Shown: piece after piece, positions 1 through 8,584 of the stretch | How positions within the stretch are numbered: the stretch's first letter is position 1 | Layout: every line of letters starts with the position of its first letter | From: Stutzerimonas stutzeri | GTDB taxonomy: Bacteria > Pseudomonadota > Gammaproteobacteria > Pseudomonadales > Pseudomonadaceae | Assembly: GCF_024448985.1 (NCBI RefSeq) | Contig: NZ_JAMOII010000002.1 | Location: forward strand, 186,001-250,000 | Reading direction: 5' to 3' | DNA: 64,000 bases | Notes under the pieces: model-generated | Database searches by the model: none | The model's input: only the letters and a program-made list of their open reading frames with translations | Told to the model about the DNA's origin: nothing | Program-made: the position numbers and the translations under genes

Positions 1-816
1 TATGCCGTCGTCCTGCAGGCCGTGGCGGGCCTGGAAGGCTTTCAGCGCTTGCTTGAGGGTTGGGTCGTAGCGGGTCTTGAGGTCTTCCACCGCGCTGGCA
101 TTGGGAAGGTAGCCGCCGTCGACCAGACGTTGGCGCAACAAGGGAACCCGGGCATCTGACATACCGGGACGCAAAGTCTCTCCGGGAGGGATCGGCAGCC
201 AGCGCTGCACGGGCTCGGCTCGCAGGCGGGCATGGGCCTTGCGCAGGTTGTGGTACTGCTCGAGCGTCGGTCGAGCCTGATCGAAGGTCCGTTCGATGTT
301 CATCAGGCCGGCATCGGCGATGTCCAATAGCCGTGCATCCGCCCGCTGCGGGGCCACGGCATCGGTGCTGCGCCAGACCGGCTCCAGGCGATCCTGCGGC
401 AGCCGCCCGTGTGATAGATGCCGCAGCGCCAGCAGGTAGGCGTGCGTCGCGAGAATGTCGCCACACTCGCGATGCAGCGGTTCGGCCGTTGCCGTGTACA
501 GGCTTCGGCGAATGGCTGCGGGGTGGTAGACCGCAGGATTCAGACCGTCGTCGACCAGCGCATCGAGTTGCGCCAGCAGCGCGTCGACCTGGCCATAGGA
601 TGTCCACAAGGCTTCGAACTGCTGCCGGCGATAGAACTCGGTCAGCCGTTGAGAGGCTGTCTGGTCGATATCGGCGAGGGGGCTGTCGCAGGCGCTGGTG
701 AGGTTTTCCAAAACACTTTGGATCGGGCTTACTGGATTGCCGGCAGGTTGTGCGAACGCCAATGCAGGTGCGAACAACAAGATGCCAACCAGACGAAATG
801 CATGTTTTTTGTACAA
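1..816 (-). CDS. L,D-transpeptidase family protein (YcbB/LdtD-like), N-terminal part
   Basis: The gene runs off the left edge; 272 N-terminal residues are visible. Residues 1-22 form a signal peptide (hydrophobic stretch ending AFAQ). The region to about residue 215 resembles the scaffold domain of large YcbB-type L,D-transpeptidases, followed from about residue 218 by a peptidoglycan-binding repeat (LRPGMSD, LLRQRL, LKAFQARHG). The catalytic YkuD domain would lie outside the window. Family role: periplasmic 3-3 crosslinking of peptidoglycan. The start is a TTG at 816 preceded by GGGAG; no in-frame ATG exists before the upstream stop. It is divergent from a second YkuD-type gene. Confidence 0.85.
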   Translation of the reverse strand, partial: MYKKHAFRLVGILLFAPALAFAQPAGNPVSPIQSVLENLTSACDSPLADIDQTASQRLTEFYRRQQFEALWTSYGQVDALLAQLDALVDDGLNPAVYHPAAIRRSLYTATAEPLHRECGDILATHAYLLALRHLSHGRLPQDRLEPVWRSTDAVAPQRADARLLDIADAGLMNIERTFDQARPTLEQYHNLRKAHARLRAEPVQRWLPIPPGETLRPGMSDARVPLLRQRLVDGGYLPNASAVEDLKTRYDPTLKQALKAFQARHGLQDDGI

Positions 817-1043
817 CGCTTTACTCCCGGCAAACCCATCGACTGCTAGACTCCGCCGCTAATCCGGCTGTGGCTTTTCGGAAAACCAGACCCATCCGGG
901 CCACCACAAAATGCGCTGTCAGACGAAGTGGGAGTGTTCGCTCCCGTCTGGCCTGTTTCGCTGCCACCCGCTCGGGCGGCAGTAGATATGGACGCCAGCC
1001 AAGAGGGAATTACGGCTTTTGGCGTCGATGAGGTATTTCGCAC

Positions 1044-1751
1044 ATGATGGCTTCGCTCCGACGCCTTTCCCTCGTGGCGGGTCTGCTCCTGTCAGCTCCG
1101 CTTCTCGCGGCTAGCCCTTCCTACCAGCCAATCGTGGATGACCTGTCTCACGTGGCGCCCACGATAGATCCCAAAGTGCTCACACATGCCGTAGCGGCCA
1201 TGCAATGCGCGGTGAATAACGGTGCCAGCGCCGCGAAGCGGCTGGCGGTGATCGATTTCTCGTTGCCGTCGTCGGAACGCCGGCTCTGGATATTCGACCT
1301 GCAGCAGCGGCGGTTGTTGCTGGAAGATTTCGTCGCCCACGGAATGAAGTCCGGCGAAAACCTCGCCACGCGCTTCTCCAACGTGTTGGGTAGCCATCAG
1401 TCGAGCATCGGCCTGTTCCGCACGGCGGAGAGCTACAGCGGCAAGCATGGGTATTCGCTGCGTATGGATGGGCTCGAACCCGGTGTGAACGATCTGGCCC
1501 GCGAACGGGCTATCGTCATCCACCCGGCTGATTACGTGAACCCGGCCTGGATCGTTACTCAAGGCCGCATCGGCCGCAGCCAGGGCTGCCCAGCGGTGCG
1601 CCCGGAAGTGGCGCGCATGGTGGTCGATAGCCTCAAGGGCGGGCAGTTCATGTTCTCCTGGTATCCCGACCAGGAGTGGCTGCAATCGTCGGCTTACCTC
1701 AATTGCGAGCCTTCGCGGGTGGCGGGGATATTGGCGGCGCGGCAGGGGTGA
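1044..1751 (+). CDS. Murein L,D-transpeptidase catalytic domain family protein (YkuD_2-like)
   Basis: 235 residues with an N-terminal signal peptide (about 1-23, ending LLAASPS), so exported. The C-terminal half carries the YkuD-type signature: a histidine in VIHPADYV (residue 160) and the catalytic cysteine in GRSQGCPAVRPE (residue 182). The family cleaves or crosslinks muropeptides, or is of unknown specificity; the small YkuD_2 subgroup is poorly characterised. Start ATG 1044 has GAGG about 12 bases upstream; ATG 1047 is an alternative. It is transcribed away from the larger L,D-transpeptidase, with 227 bp between the starts. No downstream partner on the same strand. Confidence 0.88.
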   Translation: MMASLRRLSLVAGLLLSAPLLAASPSYQPIVDDLSHVAPTIDPKVLTHAVAAMQCAVNNGASAAKRLAVIDFSLPSSERRLWIFDLQQRRLLLEDFVAHGMKSGENLATRFSNVLGSHQSSIGLFRTAESYSGKHGYSLRMDGLEPGVNDLARERAIVIHPADYVNPAWIVTQGRIGRSQGCPAVRPEVARMVVDSLKGGQFMFSWYPDQEWLQSSAYLNCEPSRVAGILAARQG

Positions 1752-1847
1752 GAAGCAGCTTTAAGCCTCAAAGCTGGAAGCTTGAAGTAAAAGCAGAAGA
1801 GCTTGAAGGCGTTCCGGCGTCCGCCCGCACACTGGTTTAGCTTCCAG

Positions 1848-3629
1848 CTACCTTTGCTCACTCTGCGGCGTCACCCGCAACACCTCTTCCAACGTGGTCA
1901 GCCCCGCCGCGATCTTCTGCGCGCCGGATAGGCGCAGGCTGTGCATGCCATCTTTGAAGGCCTGGCGGCGCAAGGCGATGAGGTCGGTATCGGCGGTGAT
2001 TAGCGGCTTGATCGCATCGTTGAGCAGCATGATCTCATAGACTCCGGCGCGTCCCCGATAACCAGTATCTCGGCATTCGATGCAGCCCACTGCTTGCTGC
2101 GCGTGGCTTGGCAATGGAGCATTCCAGGGCTTGGTTAGGGCCTGCCAATCATCGGCATCCAACTCCACCGGCGCCTTGCAATGAGGGCACAGCGTGCGCA
2201 CCAGGCGCTGGGCCATCACGCCCAGCAGCGTCGCGCGCAACAGATAATGGGGTACGCCCAGTTCCAGCAGGCGGGTGATAGCGCTGGGGGCGTCGTTGGT
2301 GTGCAACGTGGAGAGCACCAGGTGGCCGGTCAGCGCTGCCTGAATCGCCATTTCGGCCGTTTCCAAGTCACGGATCTCGCCGACCATGATGATGTCCGGG
2401 TCCTGGCGCATCAGCGCACGCACGCCGCTGGCGAAGGTCAGGTCGATGTTGTGCTGCACCTGCATCTGGTTAAAGGCACCCTCGATCATCTCGATCGGGT
2501 CCTCGATGGTGCAGACGTTCACTTCCGGCGTCGCCAGCTGTTTGAGCGTGGTGTAAAGCGTGGTCGTCTTACCCGAGCCGGTCGGGCCGGTGACCAGAAT
2601 GATGCCGTTGGGCTGGCCGGTCATGGTCTGCCAGCGGCGCAGGTCCTCGGCGGAAAATCCGAGCTGGTCGAAGCCCTTCAGCAGCACCTCCGGGTCGAAA
2701 ATGCGCATCACCATCTTCTCGCCGAAAGCGGTCGGCAGGGTCGAGAGGCGCAGCTCCACCTCACCGCCATCCGGCGTCTTGGTCTTGACCCGGCCGTCCT
2801 GTGGCTTGCGCTTCTCGGCGACGTTCATCCGCCCCAGCGACTTGAGCCGGCTGACCACCGCCATGGTCACCTGCGGCGGGAACTGATAGACGTTGTGCAG
2901 CACCCCGTCGATGCGAAAGCGCACCGTGCCCTGCTCGCGCCGCGGCTCGATGTGGATGTCGCTGGCGCGCTGGTCGAAGGCGTACTGGAACAGCCAGTCG
3001 ACGATATTGACGATGTGCGAGTCGTTGGCGTCCGGTTCCTGATCGCTGGCGCCGAGGTTGAGCAGCTGCTCGAAGTTACCAGTACCGCTGATCTTCTGGT
3101 CCGTGGCGGTGGCGCCGCTGACCGACTTGGCCAGCCGGTAAAACTCCACGGTGAAGCGCTGCAGCTCTACCGGGTTGGCTACCACGCGCTTGATCGGCCG
3201 CTTGAGCACGTGAGTCAGGTTGGCTTCCCAGCTCTTCACGAAGGGCTGGGCGCTGGCTATGGTCACGCTCTGGCTATCCACCGCCACCGCAAGAATCTTG
3301 TGGCGCTGGGCGAAGGCATAGGACATCAGCGGCGTGATGGCCGCGACATTGATTTTCAGCGGGTCGATGCGCAGATAGGGCTGCCCGGCTTGTTCGGCGA
3401 GCCAGAGGGTCAGGGTTTCCAGGTCGAGCTTCTTACCCGGGCGCTGCAGGTCGTCGAGTTGCTGCTCGGCGAGAAACTCCAGCGGATGCTGCTGTGCTGT
3501 CGTGCTGCGTCGAAGGGTCAGGCACTGTTCGGCTGTGTCCTGCAGCAGCCGACCCTGCGCCACCAGGTCGCGCAACAGATCGTTGAGGTCGAGCAGGCGA
3601 TCGGCGGTGGAAGGGGCGAAGGCAGACAT
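1848..3629 (-). CDS. GspE/PilB family type II/IV secretion ATPase
   Basis: 593 residues, the usual size for PilB/GspE. Visible elements are an N-terminal MshEN-like region, Walker A GPTGSGKTTT (Lys354), an Asp box and Walker B (DPDIIMVGEIRD), a His box (LSTLHTND) and the zinc-binding CPHC...CIEC pair. Such hexameric cytoplasmic ATPases drive pilus or pseudopilus assembly. No pilin, inner-membrane platform or other T2SS/T4P gene is nearby, so its partner is unknown. Start ATG 3629 has AGGAG upstream; the open frame extends further but into a REP element. An orthologue sits at the same place in P. aeruginosa (from memory, PA5210). Confidence 0.9.
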   Translation of the reverse strand: MSAFAPSTADRLLDLNDLLRDLVAQGRLLQDTAEQCLTLRRSTTAQQHPLEFLAEQQLDDLQRPGKKLDLETLTLWLAEQAGQPYLRIDPLKINVAAITPLMSYAFAQRHKILAVAVDSQSVTIASAQPFVKSWEANLTHVLKRPIKRVVANPVELQRFTVEFYRLAKSVSGATATDQKISGTGNFEQLLNLGASDQEPDANDSHIVNIVDWLFQYAFDQRASDIHIEPRREQGTVRFRIDGVLHNVYQFPPQVTMAVVSRLKSLGRMNVAEKRKPQDGRVKTKTPDGGEVELRLSTLPTAFGEKMVMRIFDPEVLLKGFDQLGFSAEDLRRWQTMTGQPNGIILVTGPTGSGKTTTLYTTLKQLATPEVNVCTIEDPIEMIEGAFNQMQVQHNIDLTFASGVRALMRQDPDIIMVGEIRDLETAEMAIQAALTGHLVLSTLHTNDAPSAITRLLELGVPHYLLRATLLGVMAQRLVRTLCPHCKAPVELDADDWQALTKPWNAPLPSHAQQAVGCIECRDTGYRGRAGVYEIMLLNDAIKPLITADTDLIALRRQAFKDGMHSLRLSGAQKIAAGLTTLEEVLRVTPQSEQR

Positions 3630-3671
3630 GAAAGCTCCTGGGAAATCGATAAAAGCGCTGAAAATAGGAGC

Positions 3672-3732
3672 TGTAGGGCCGAATTTATTCGGCCACGTAT
3701 TTGCAAAAGGCCGAATAAATTCGGCCCTACAG
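3672..3732. repeat. REP-like inverted pair, family A
   Basis: Two inverted copies of a palindromic unit beginning GTAGGGCCGAA and containing TTCGGCC, at 3672-3694 and 3708-3732, separated by 13 bases. It lies between the GspE-like gene start and the CYTH-CHAD gene end. Related units occur near 10068, 37012, 37046, 38760, 46249, 46283 and 46425, which makes this a dispersed family. Confidence 0.85.
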
Positions 3733-3754
3733 GCCAGCTTCCAGCGTTGAGAGC

Positions 3755-5119
3755 TTACTTCGTCAGCGCCTTCCAGGCCTTGAGCGTCCACACAGTACGC
3801 GCCTGCTCGACGCGGGCGTCGAGCAGTTCGTCGCTCAGCGGCTGCTGCGTCAGTTCGTAGAGCTTGGCCAGTTCGCCGTAGAGACGGTCTGTTTCCGGCA
3901 CTTCCAACGTCGTGCGCGCCAGGCGCAGCCAGACCAGCAGCCGCTCCATGCGCGGGCGTTGCTCGGCGAGGTCTTCGGGTTGCTGCTGATAGCGCAACAA
4001 TTGCAGCGCCTCGGCTTCCTCGCCCAACAGGCGGGGCAACCAATTACCCAGTTCGGCGGCACCTTGACGATTGCCGCGGTTGTTGCGAGCTAGGGTCCAG
4101 CCACGCTGCCACAGCCACAGTGAGGCCTTCAGCGAGAACTGGCCCCAGCGTGGCTGATCCAGTTCGGCGGCGAATTGGCCGGGTGCGCTCTGGCGGATCG
4201 CCTCGTCATCCTGGCCGGCTTCGATGCGCGGGCGCCAGTCGCCGATCAGTGCGTCCAGTCGTTCGCGCAGTTCGTGGCTGCTGGCGCGCGGTGCCGCCTG
4301 GCCGAGGCTGCCGAGCAGAGCACGCAAGTCGACCAGTTGCTGCAACCATTGGCTGAGCAGTTTCCAATGACCGTTGAAGCGGTACTGCTCGGCCAGGCGC
4401 TGGCTGTTGCCCAGCAGGTGCCAGGCCAGCGCGGCGAAGGCATCGTCCAGCGGCATGACCGCATCGAGTGCCGGCGTCGGCAGATTCAGCGCATAGCTGT
4501 CAGCGTCGTGCAGGCGATAGCCGCGCTCGGCCTTGCTGATGTCGCAGGGCATCAGCGGCAGTTCGGCGGCCAGTTCGGCGGCCAGCTCCAGTAGCGCTTC
4601 GGGCTCGCCCTGGCGCAGTTCCAGTTCCAGCTCGCAAATGTCCTCGCTCTGCTTGCCGACCACGACCTTGCCCAGGTCCAGCGCCGCTTCGATGACGACC
4701 TTGGCCTTGCCACGGCCCCATGCGATTTCGGCCTTCTCGCGGACGAAGTCGGTGGTGAAGATAGGCTTGAGGGTTTTCTTGTCCAGTTCGGCGAGGGCCG
4801 ACGGCCAGCAATCGTCGGTGAGTTTCTTCAGGTCCAGCTTGGCCTTGTCGAGGTGCCAGTCCCACTCGTTGCGCTCGGACAGGCCGGCCACGCTCTGGCC
4901 ACGGCTCTTGAGCGTCTGGATGAACTGCTCGCCATCGCGCCGCAGACGTAACGCAACTTTAGCTTGAGCAAGTTCACGCTCGGGCGTGTCGTAATACTGA
5001 TTGAACAGTTCGTGGCGTTGCCAGCCGCTCTTGTTGCGTTTTTTCAGCAGCGGGTGATCGCGTAGCGCCGCGAGGGTTTCGCGGCTGGCGCGCAGTTTGA
5101 TTTCGGTTTCTTTCTGCAT
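3755..5119 (-). CDS. CYTH and CHAD domain protein, inorganic triphosphatase (YgiF-like)
   Basis: 454 residues. The N-terminal CYTH domain starts at once with the signature ETEIKL (ExExK) and continues with basic and acidic strands (LRLRRDGEQFIQTLK, CELELELRQG) typical of the triphosphate tunnel. The C-terminal half (about 220-450) is a helical, Leu/Arg-rich CHAD domain. YgiF-type enzymes hydrolyse tripolyphosphate; CHAD domains bind polyphosphate. Start chosen at ATG 5119 because the CYTH motif follows directly; an upstream start at 5185 would add 22 unrelated residues. The neighbouring phosphate transport genes suit a phosphate/polyphosphate role. Confidence 0.87.
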   Translation of the reverse strand: MQKETEIKLRASRETLAALRDHPLLKKRNKSGWQRHELFNQYYDTPERELAQAKVALRLRRDGEQFIQTLKSRGQSVAGLSERNEWDWHLDKAKLDLKKLTDDCWPSALAELDKKTLKPIFTTDFVREKAEIAWGRGKAKVVIEAALDLGKVVVGKQSEDICELELELRQGEPEALLELAAELAAELPLMPCDISKAERGYRLHDADSYALNLPTPALDAVMPLDDAFAALAWHLLGNSQRLAEQYRFNGHWKLLSQWLQQLVDLRALLGSLGQAAPRASSHELRERLDALIGDWRPRIEAGQDDEAIRQSAPGQFAAELDQPRWGQFSLKASLWLWQRGWTLARNNRGNRQGAAELGNWLPRLLGEEAEALQLLRYQQQPEDLAEQRPRMERLLVWLRLARTTLEVPETDRLYGELAKLYELTQQPLSDELLDARVEQARTVWTLKAWKALTK

Positions 5120-5223
5120 GATGCCCAGGTGATGCCTATGTTTGAGTGTGACTGATATCACGCGGTGGCGGCCGTTTAAGGTCATCCGTATACTTGCCGC
5201 CTTCTGAAGCCGGGGTATTCCCT

Positions 5224-5901
5224 ATGCCAATCAATCCATTCGTCAGCCTGTTCGGACGCTCGCCCATCGGCCCCATGCAGCAGCATATGGCCAAGTCCCA
5301 CGAATGTGCCGCCAATCTGGTGCCCCTGTTTCAGGCGATCACGGCAGAAGACTGGGAGCGGGTCGAGCAGATCCAGCAAGAGATGGCCCGCTTGGAAAAC
5401 GAGGCCGACAAGCTCAAGAAGAGCGTGCGTCAGCACCTACCCAAGAGCCTATTTCTACCGGTACCGCGCTCCGATCTGCTGGAGCTGCTGAGTGTACAGG
5501 ACAAGATCGCCAACCGCGCCAAGGACATCGCTGGGCTGATGTTGGGCCGTTGCATGACGGTGCCACCAGCCATGCAGCCTGAAATGCTGGCCTTTGTGCA
5601 GCGCAGTGTGGATGCCAGCTGCCAGGCCTTAAAAGCGCTCAAGGAACTGGACTCGCTGCTCGAGACTGGCTTCAGCGGCCGCGAAGCCACCTTGGTGGAA
5701 AGCATGGTCGAAGAAATTGGCGAAATCGAGCGCGAAACCGACCGTATGCAAATCACGGTGCGCCGTGCGCTGTTCAAGCTGGAAAAGGAATTGCCACCAG
5801 TAGACGTAATGTTCCTCTACAAGATCATCGAATGGATCGGTGACGTAGCTGACCGTGCCGAGCGTGTCGGCAACCGTCTGGAACAATTGCTGGCGCGCTG
5901 A
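5224..5901 (+). CDS. TIGR00153/DUF47 family protein (PhoU-like), phosphate transporter accessory
   Basis: 225 residues, almost entirely alpha-helical and charged, with the DUF47 pattern (HECAANLVPLFQAI; EIERETDRMQITVRRALF; IIEWIGDVADRAERVGNRLEQLL). DUF47 proteins resemble PhoU and are commonly encoded just upstream of PiT phosphate carriers, as here: 39 bp separate it from the transporter. Inferred role is control or support of phosphate uptake at the membrane. Start ATG 5224 follows CCGGGG; an in-frame upstream start at 5194 lacks family similarity. Confidence 0.9.
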   Translation: MPINPFVSLFGRSPIGPMQQHMAKSHECAANLVPLFQAITAEDWERVEQIQQEMARLENEADKLKKSVRQHLPKSLFLPVPRSDLLELLSVQDKIANRAKDIAGLMLGRCMTVPPAMQPEMLAFVQRSVDASCQALKALKELDSLLETGFSGREATLVESMVEEIGEIERETDRMQITVRRALFKLEKELPPVDVMFLYKIIEWIGDVADRAERVGNRLEQLLAR

Positions 5902-5940
5902 GGCGCCAGCATCCTTTCTGGGTTCAATAGGTAATTCTTT

Positions 5941-7206
5941 ATGTCCTTTATTGCGGAATACGGCTTCGTACTCCTGGTGCTTGCCTGCGTCTTCGGTTTC
6001 TTCATGGCATGGGGCGTAGGCGCCAATGATGTCGCGAACGCCATGGGCACCTCAGTTGGCTCCAGAGCGCTGACCATCAAGCAGGCCATCCTAGTGGCGA
6101 TGGTTTTCGAGTTCTGTGGTGCCTACCTGGCCGGTGGCGAAGTTACCGAGACGATCAAAAGCGGCATCGTCGACGCGTCGATGATTTCGCCTGATCTGAT
6201 GGTCCTCGGAATGATGTCCGCACTTTTGGCTGCAGGCACTTGGCTTCTAGTGGCCTCGATGAAAGGCTGGCCGGTATCTACTACGCATTCGATTGTCGGT
6301 GCGGTGATAGGTTTTGCGGCAGTCGGGGTCTCGATGGACGCGGTGCATTGGAGTGGTGTCGGTCCGATCGTTGCCAGCTGGGTCGTTTCGCCGGTCCTGT
6401 CCGGCACCATTGCCTTCGGTGTGTTCATGAGCGTGCAGCGCCTGATCATCGACACCGAAGACCCATTTCGAAATGCCAAGCGCTTCGTACCGCTGTACAT
6501 ATTCCTCACCGGATTCATGGTGGCGCTCATGACGCTATCCAAGGGCCTCAAACACATCGGCCTGGATCTTAGCGGTGGCCAGAGTTTCTTGCTCGCAGTC
6601 GGGGTTGGCGTGCTGGTCATGCTGATGGGTATCGCATTGCTGACACGCATCAAAGTCGACGTCGAAGCGGACAAGGCTTTCCACTTTTCCAGCGTGGAGA
6701 AGGTCTTCGCCGTTCTGATGATCTTCACCGCCTGCTCCATGGCGTTCGCCCACGGCTCGAACGATGTGGCCAATGCGGTCGGCCCGCTGGCGGCCGTTGT
6801 AGGCGTGCTGCAATCCGATGGGGCCGCCGCGATCACCGCCAAGTCGGCCGTGCCGGGCTGGGTACTGTTGCTGGGCGCGATTGGCATTGTCATTGGCCTG
6901 GCCACCTACGGTTACAAGGTGATCGCCACCATCGGCAAGCAGATCACCGAGCTTACGCCGAGCCGCGGTTTCGCTGCGGAACTGGCGACCGCCACCACGG
7001 TGGTTGGCGCGTCGGCGATTGGCTTGCCGGTTTCCACTACTCATACGTTGGTGGGGGCGGTGCTCGGCGTGGGCATCGCGCGCGGTATCGGCGCGCTGAA
7101 CCTGGGCGTGGTCGGCAAGATATTCATGTCCTGGCTGGTTACCCTGCCGGTCGGTGCGGGCCTGGCGATCGTGTTCTTCCTGATTCTTCGAGCCATCTTC
7201 ACCTGA
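5941..7206 (+). CDS. PiT family low-affinity inorganic phosphate transporter
   Basis: 421 residues with about ten hydrophobic membrane segments. It carries the duplicated PiT signature: GANDVANAMGTSVGS near residue 30 and GSNDVANAVGPLAA near residue 273, each followed by a later STTH motif (VSTTHSIVGA; VSTTHTLVGA). PiT proteins import metal-phosphate with protons across the inner membrane. It lies directly after the DUF47 gene and probably shares its transcript; a strong hairpin follows the stop. Confidence 0.93.
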   Translation: MSFIAEYGFVLLVLACVFGFFMAWGVGANDVANAMGTSVGSRALTIKQAILVAMVFEFCGAYLAGGEVTETIKSGIVDASMISPDLMVLGMMSALLAAGTWLLVASMKGWPVSTTHSIVGAVIGFAAVGVSMDAVHWSGVGPIVASWVVSPVLSGTIAFGVFMSVQRLIIDTEDPFRNAKRFVPLYIFLTGFMVALMTLSKGLKHIGLDLSGGQSFLLAVGVGVLVMLMGIALLTRIKVDVEADKAFHFSSVEKVFAVLMIFTACSMAFAHGSNDVANAVGPLAAVVGVLQSDGAAAITAKSAVPGWVLLLGAIGIVIGLATYGYKVIATIGKQITELTPSRGFAAELATATTVVGASAIGLPVSTTHTLVGAVLGVGIARGIGALNLGVVGKIFMSWLVTLPVGAGLAIVFFLILRAIFT

Positions 7207-7234
7207 TCTTTTGCGCGACAGGCTGCTACACCTC

Positions 7235-7263
7235 ATACGCCCCGTCGATCTGACGGGGCGTAT
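7235..7263 (+). terminator. Hairpin terminator after the phosphate transporter
   Basis: A perfect 12-bp stem (ATACGCCCCGTC pairing with GACGGGGCGTAT) with a 5-base loop, 28 bases past the stop codon. The following bases (TCGTTC) are only modestly T-rich, so efficiency is uncertain. Confidence 0.65.
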
Positions 7264-7339
7264 TCGTTCATGGGTCCCGTCTTGATGCGTTTCATGTTTC
7301 ACTGGCGGCTCTGTTCCGATCTCGATACGGAGGTAGCCG

Positions 7340-8497
7340 GTGCCCGTTCCCTCACTCAAGGATCAATTTGCCGCACTGGTCGCCGCGCCTTCGGTGAGCT
7401 GTACACAGGCGCATTGGGACCAGACCAATCGGCCGGTGATCGACCTGCTCGCCGGCTGGCTGAGTGATCTTGGTTTCTCCTGTGAAGCGCAGGAAATAAC
7501 CCCCGGGAAGTTCAATCTACTGGCCAGTCATGGCAGTGGTCCCGGCGGGCTGGTGTTGGCCGGGCACAGCGACACCGTACCTTTCGATGCCGAGCTGTGG
7601 ACGTCCGATCCGCTGCGCCTGCGCGAAGCCGATGACCGCTGGTACGGTCTGGGCAGCTGCGATATGAAAGGCTTCTTCGCGCTGATCATCGAAGCGGTGC
7701 TGCCGCTGTTGGACCAGCCGTTCAGGCAGCCGCTGCTGATCCTTGCCACCTGCGACGAGGAAAGCTCCATGTCCGGCGCCCGGGCGCTGGTCGATGCCGG
7801 CCGGCCGCTGGGGCGTGCCGCTGTGATCGGCGAGCCCACCGGGTTGCGGCCCGTGCGCCTGCACAAGGGCATCATGATGGAAGGCATCGAGATTCATGGG
7901 CAGAGCGGGCATTCCTCCAACCCGGCCTATGGCCATAACGCGCTGGATGCCATGCACGGCGTGATGGGCGAGCTGATGGCGCTGCGCCGTGAGTGGCAGG
8001 GCGAATACGACAATCCTCTGTTCGACGTGCCGCAACCGACGCTCAACCTCGGCTGCATCCACGGCGGCGACAATCCCAACCGCATCTGTGGCCAATGCGC
8101 ACTGGAATTCGACCTGCGGCCGTTACCCGGTATGGACCCCGAGCAGTTGCGCGCAGCCATTCGCCGGCGCTTGCAACCGCTGGCCGAGCAGCATCAGGTA
8201 GCGATCGAGCTGTCGCCGCTGTTTCCCAGCGTGCCACCCTTCGAGCAACCGGCGGGCGGCGAGTTGGTCTGCCTCGCCGAACGGCTGACCGGCCATGCCG
8301 CCGAGGCAGTGGCGTTCGCCACCGAAGCGCCTTATCTTCAGCAGCTTGGCTGCGAGACGCTGGTGCTCGGCCCCGGCGACATCGCCTGCGCCCACCAGCC
8401 GGACGAATACTTGGATCTCGACAGAATCGAACCCACCGTGAGGCTGCTGCGCGCCATGATCGACCACTATTGCCTGCAGCCGGCCAGCCGAGGTTAG
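7340..8497 (+). CDS. argE: Acetylornithine deacetylase
   Basis: 385 residues, M20 metallopeptidase family. Metal-binding motifs are visible: LAGHSDTVPF, the catalytic stretch GLGSCDMKGFFA, and CDEESSMSGA. The enzyme removes the acetyl group from N-acetylornithine in arginine biosynthesis (cytoplasm). Start is GTG 7340 with a strong GGAGG seven bases upstream. An imperfect 11-bp inverted repeat (8497-8522) lies between this gene and argA, 88 bp downstream on the same strand, so the two arginine genes may be co-transcribed. Confidence 0.93.
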   Translation: MPVPSLKDQFAALVAAPSVSCTQAHWDQTNRPVIDLLAGWLSDLGFSCEAQEITPGKFNLLASHGSGPGGLVLAGHSDTVPFDAELWTSDPLRLREADDRWYGLGSCDMKGFFALIIEAVLPLLDQPFRQPLLILATCDEESSMSGARALVDAGRPLGRAAVIGEPTGLRPVRLHKGIMMEGIEIHGQSGHSSNPAYGHNALDAMHGVMGELMALRREWQGEYDNPLFDVPQPTLNLGCIHGGDNPNRICGQCALEFDLRPLPGMDPEQLRAAIRRRLQPLAEQHQVAIELSPLFPSVPPFEQPAGGELVCLAERLTGHAAEAVAFATEAPYLQQLGCETLVLGPGDIACAHQPDEYLDLDRIEPTVRLLRAMIDHYCLQPASRG

Positions 8498-8584
8498 GAG
8501 CAGTTTCGGAACGAACTGCTCCCGCGCCCGCTCTCCCGACCCGGCTACCGGACTTTTAAGCTGTCACTTGAAGGCTTCTGCAAC

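Noticed and set aside
2181-3860. 559-codon ORF antisense to the GspE-like ATPase
   Set aside because: Low-complexity His/Arg/Gln-rich translation without motifs; the opposite strand encodes intact Walker motifs.
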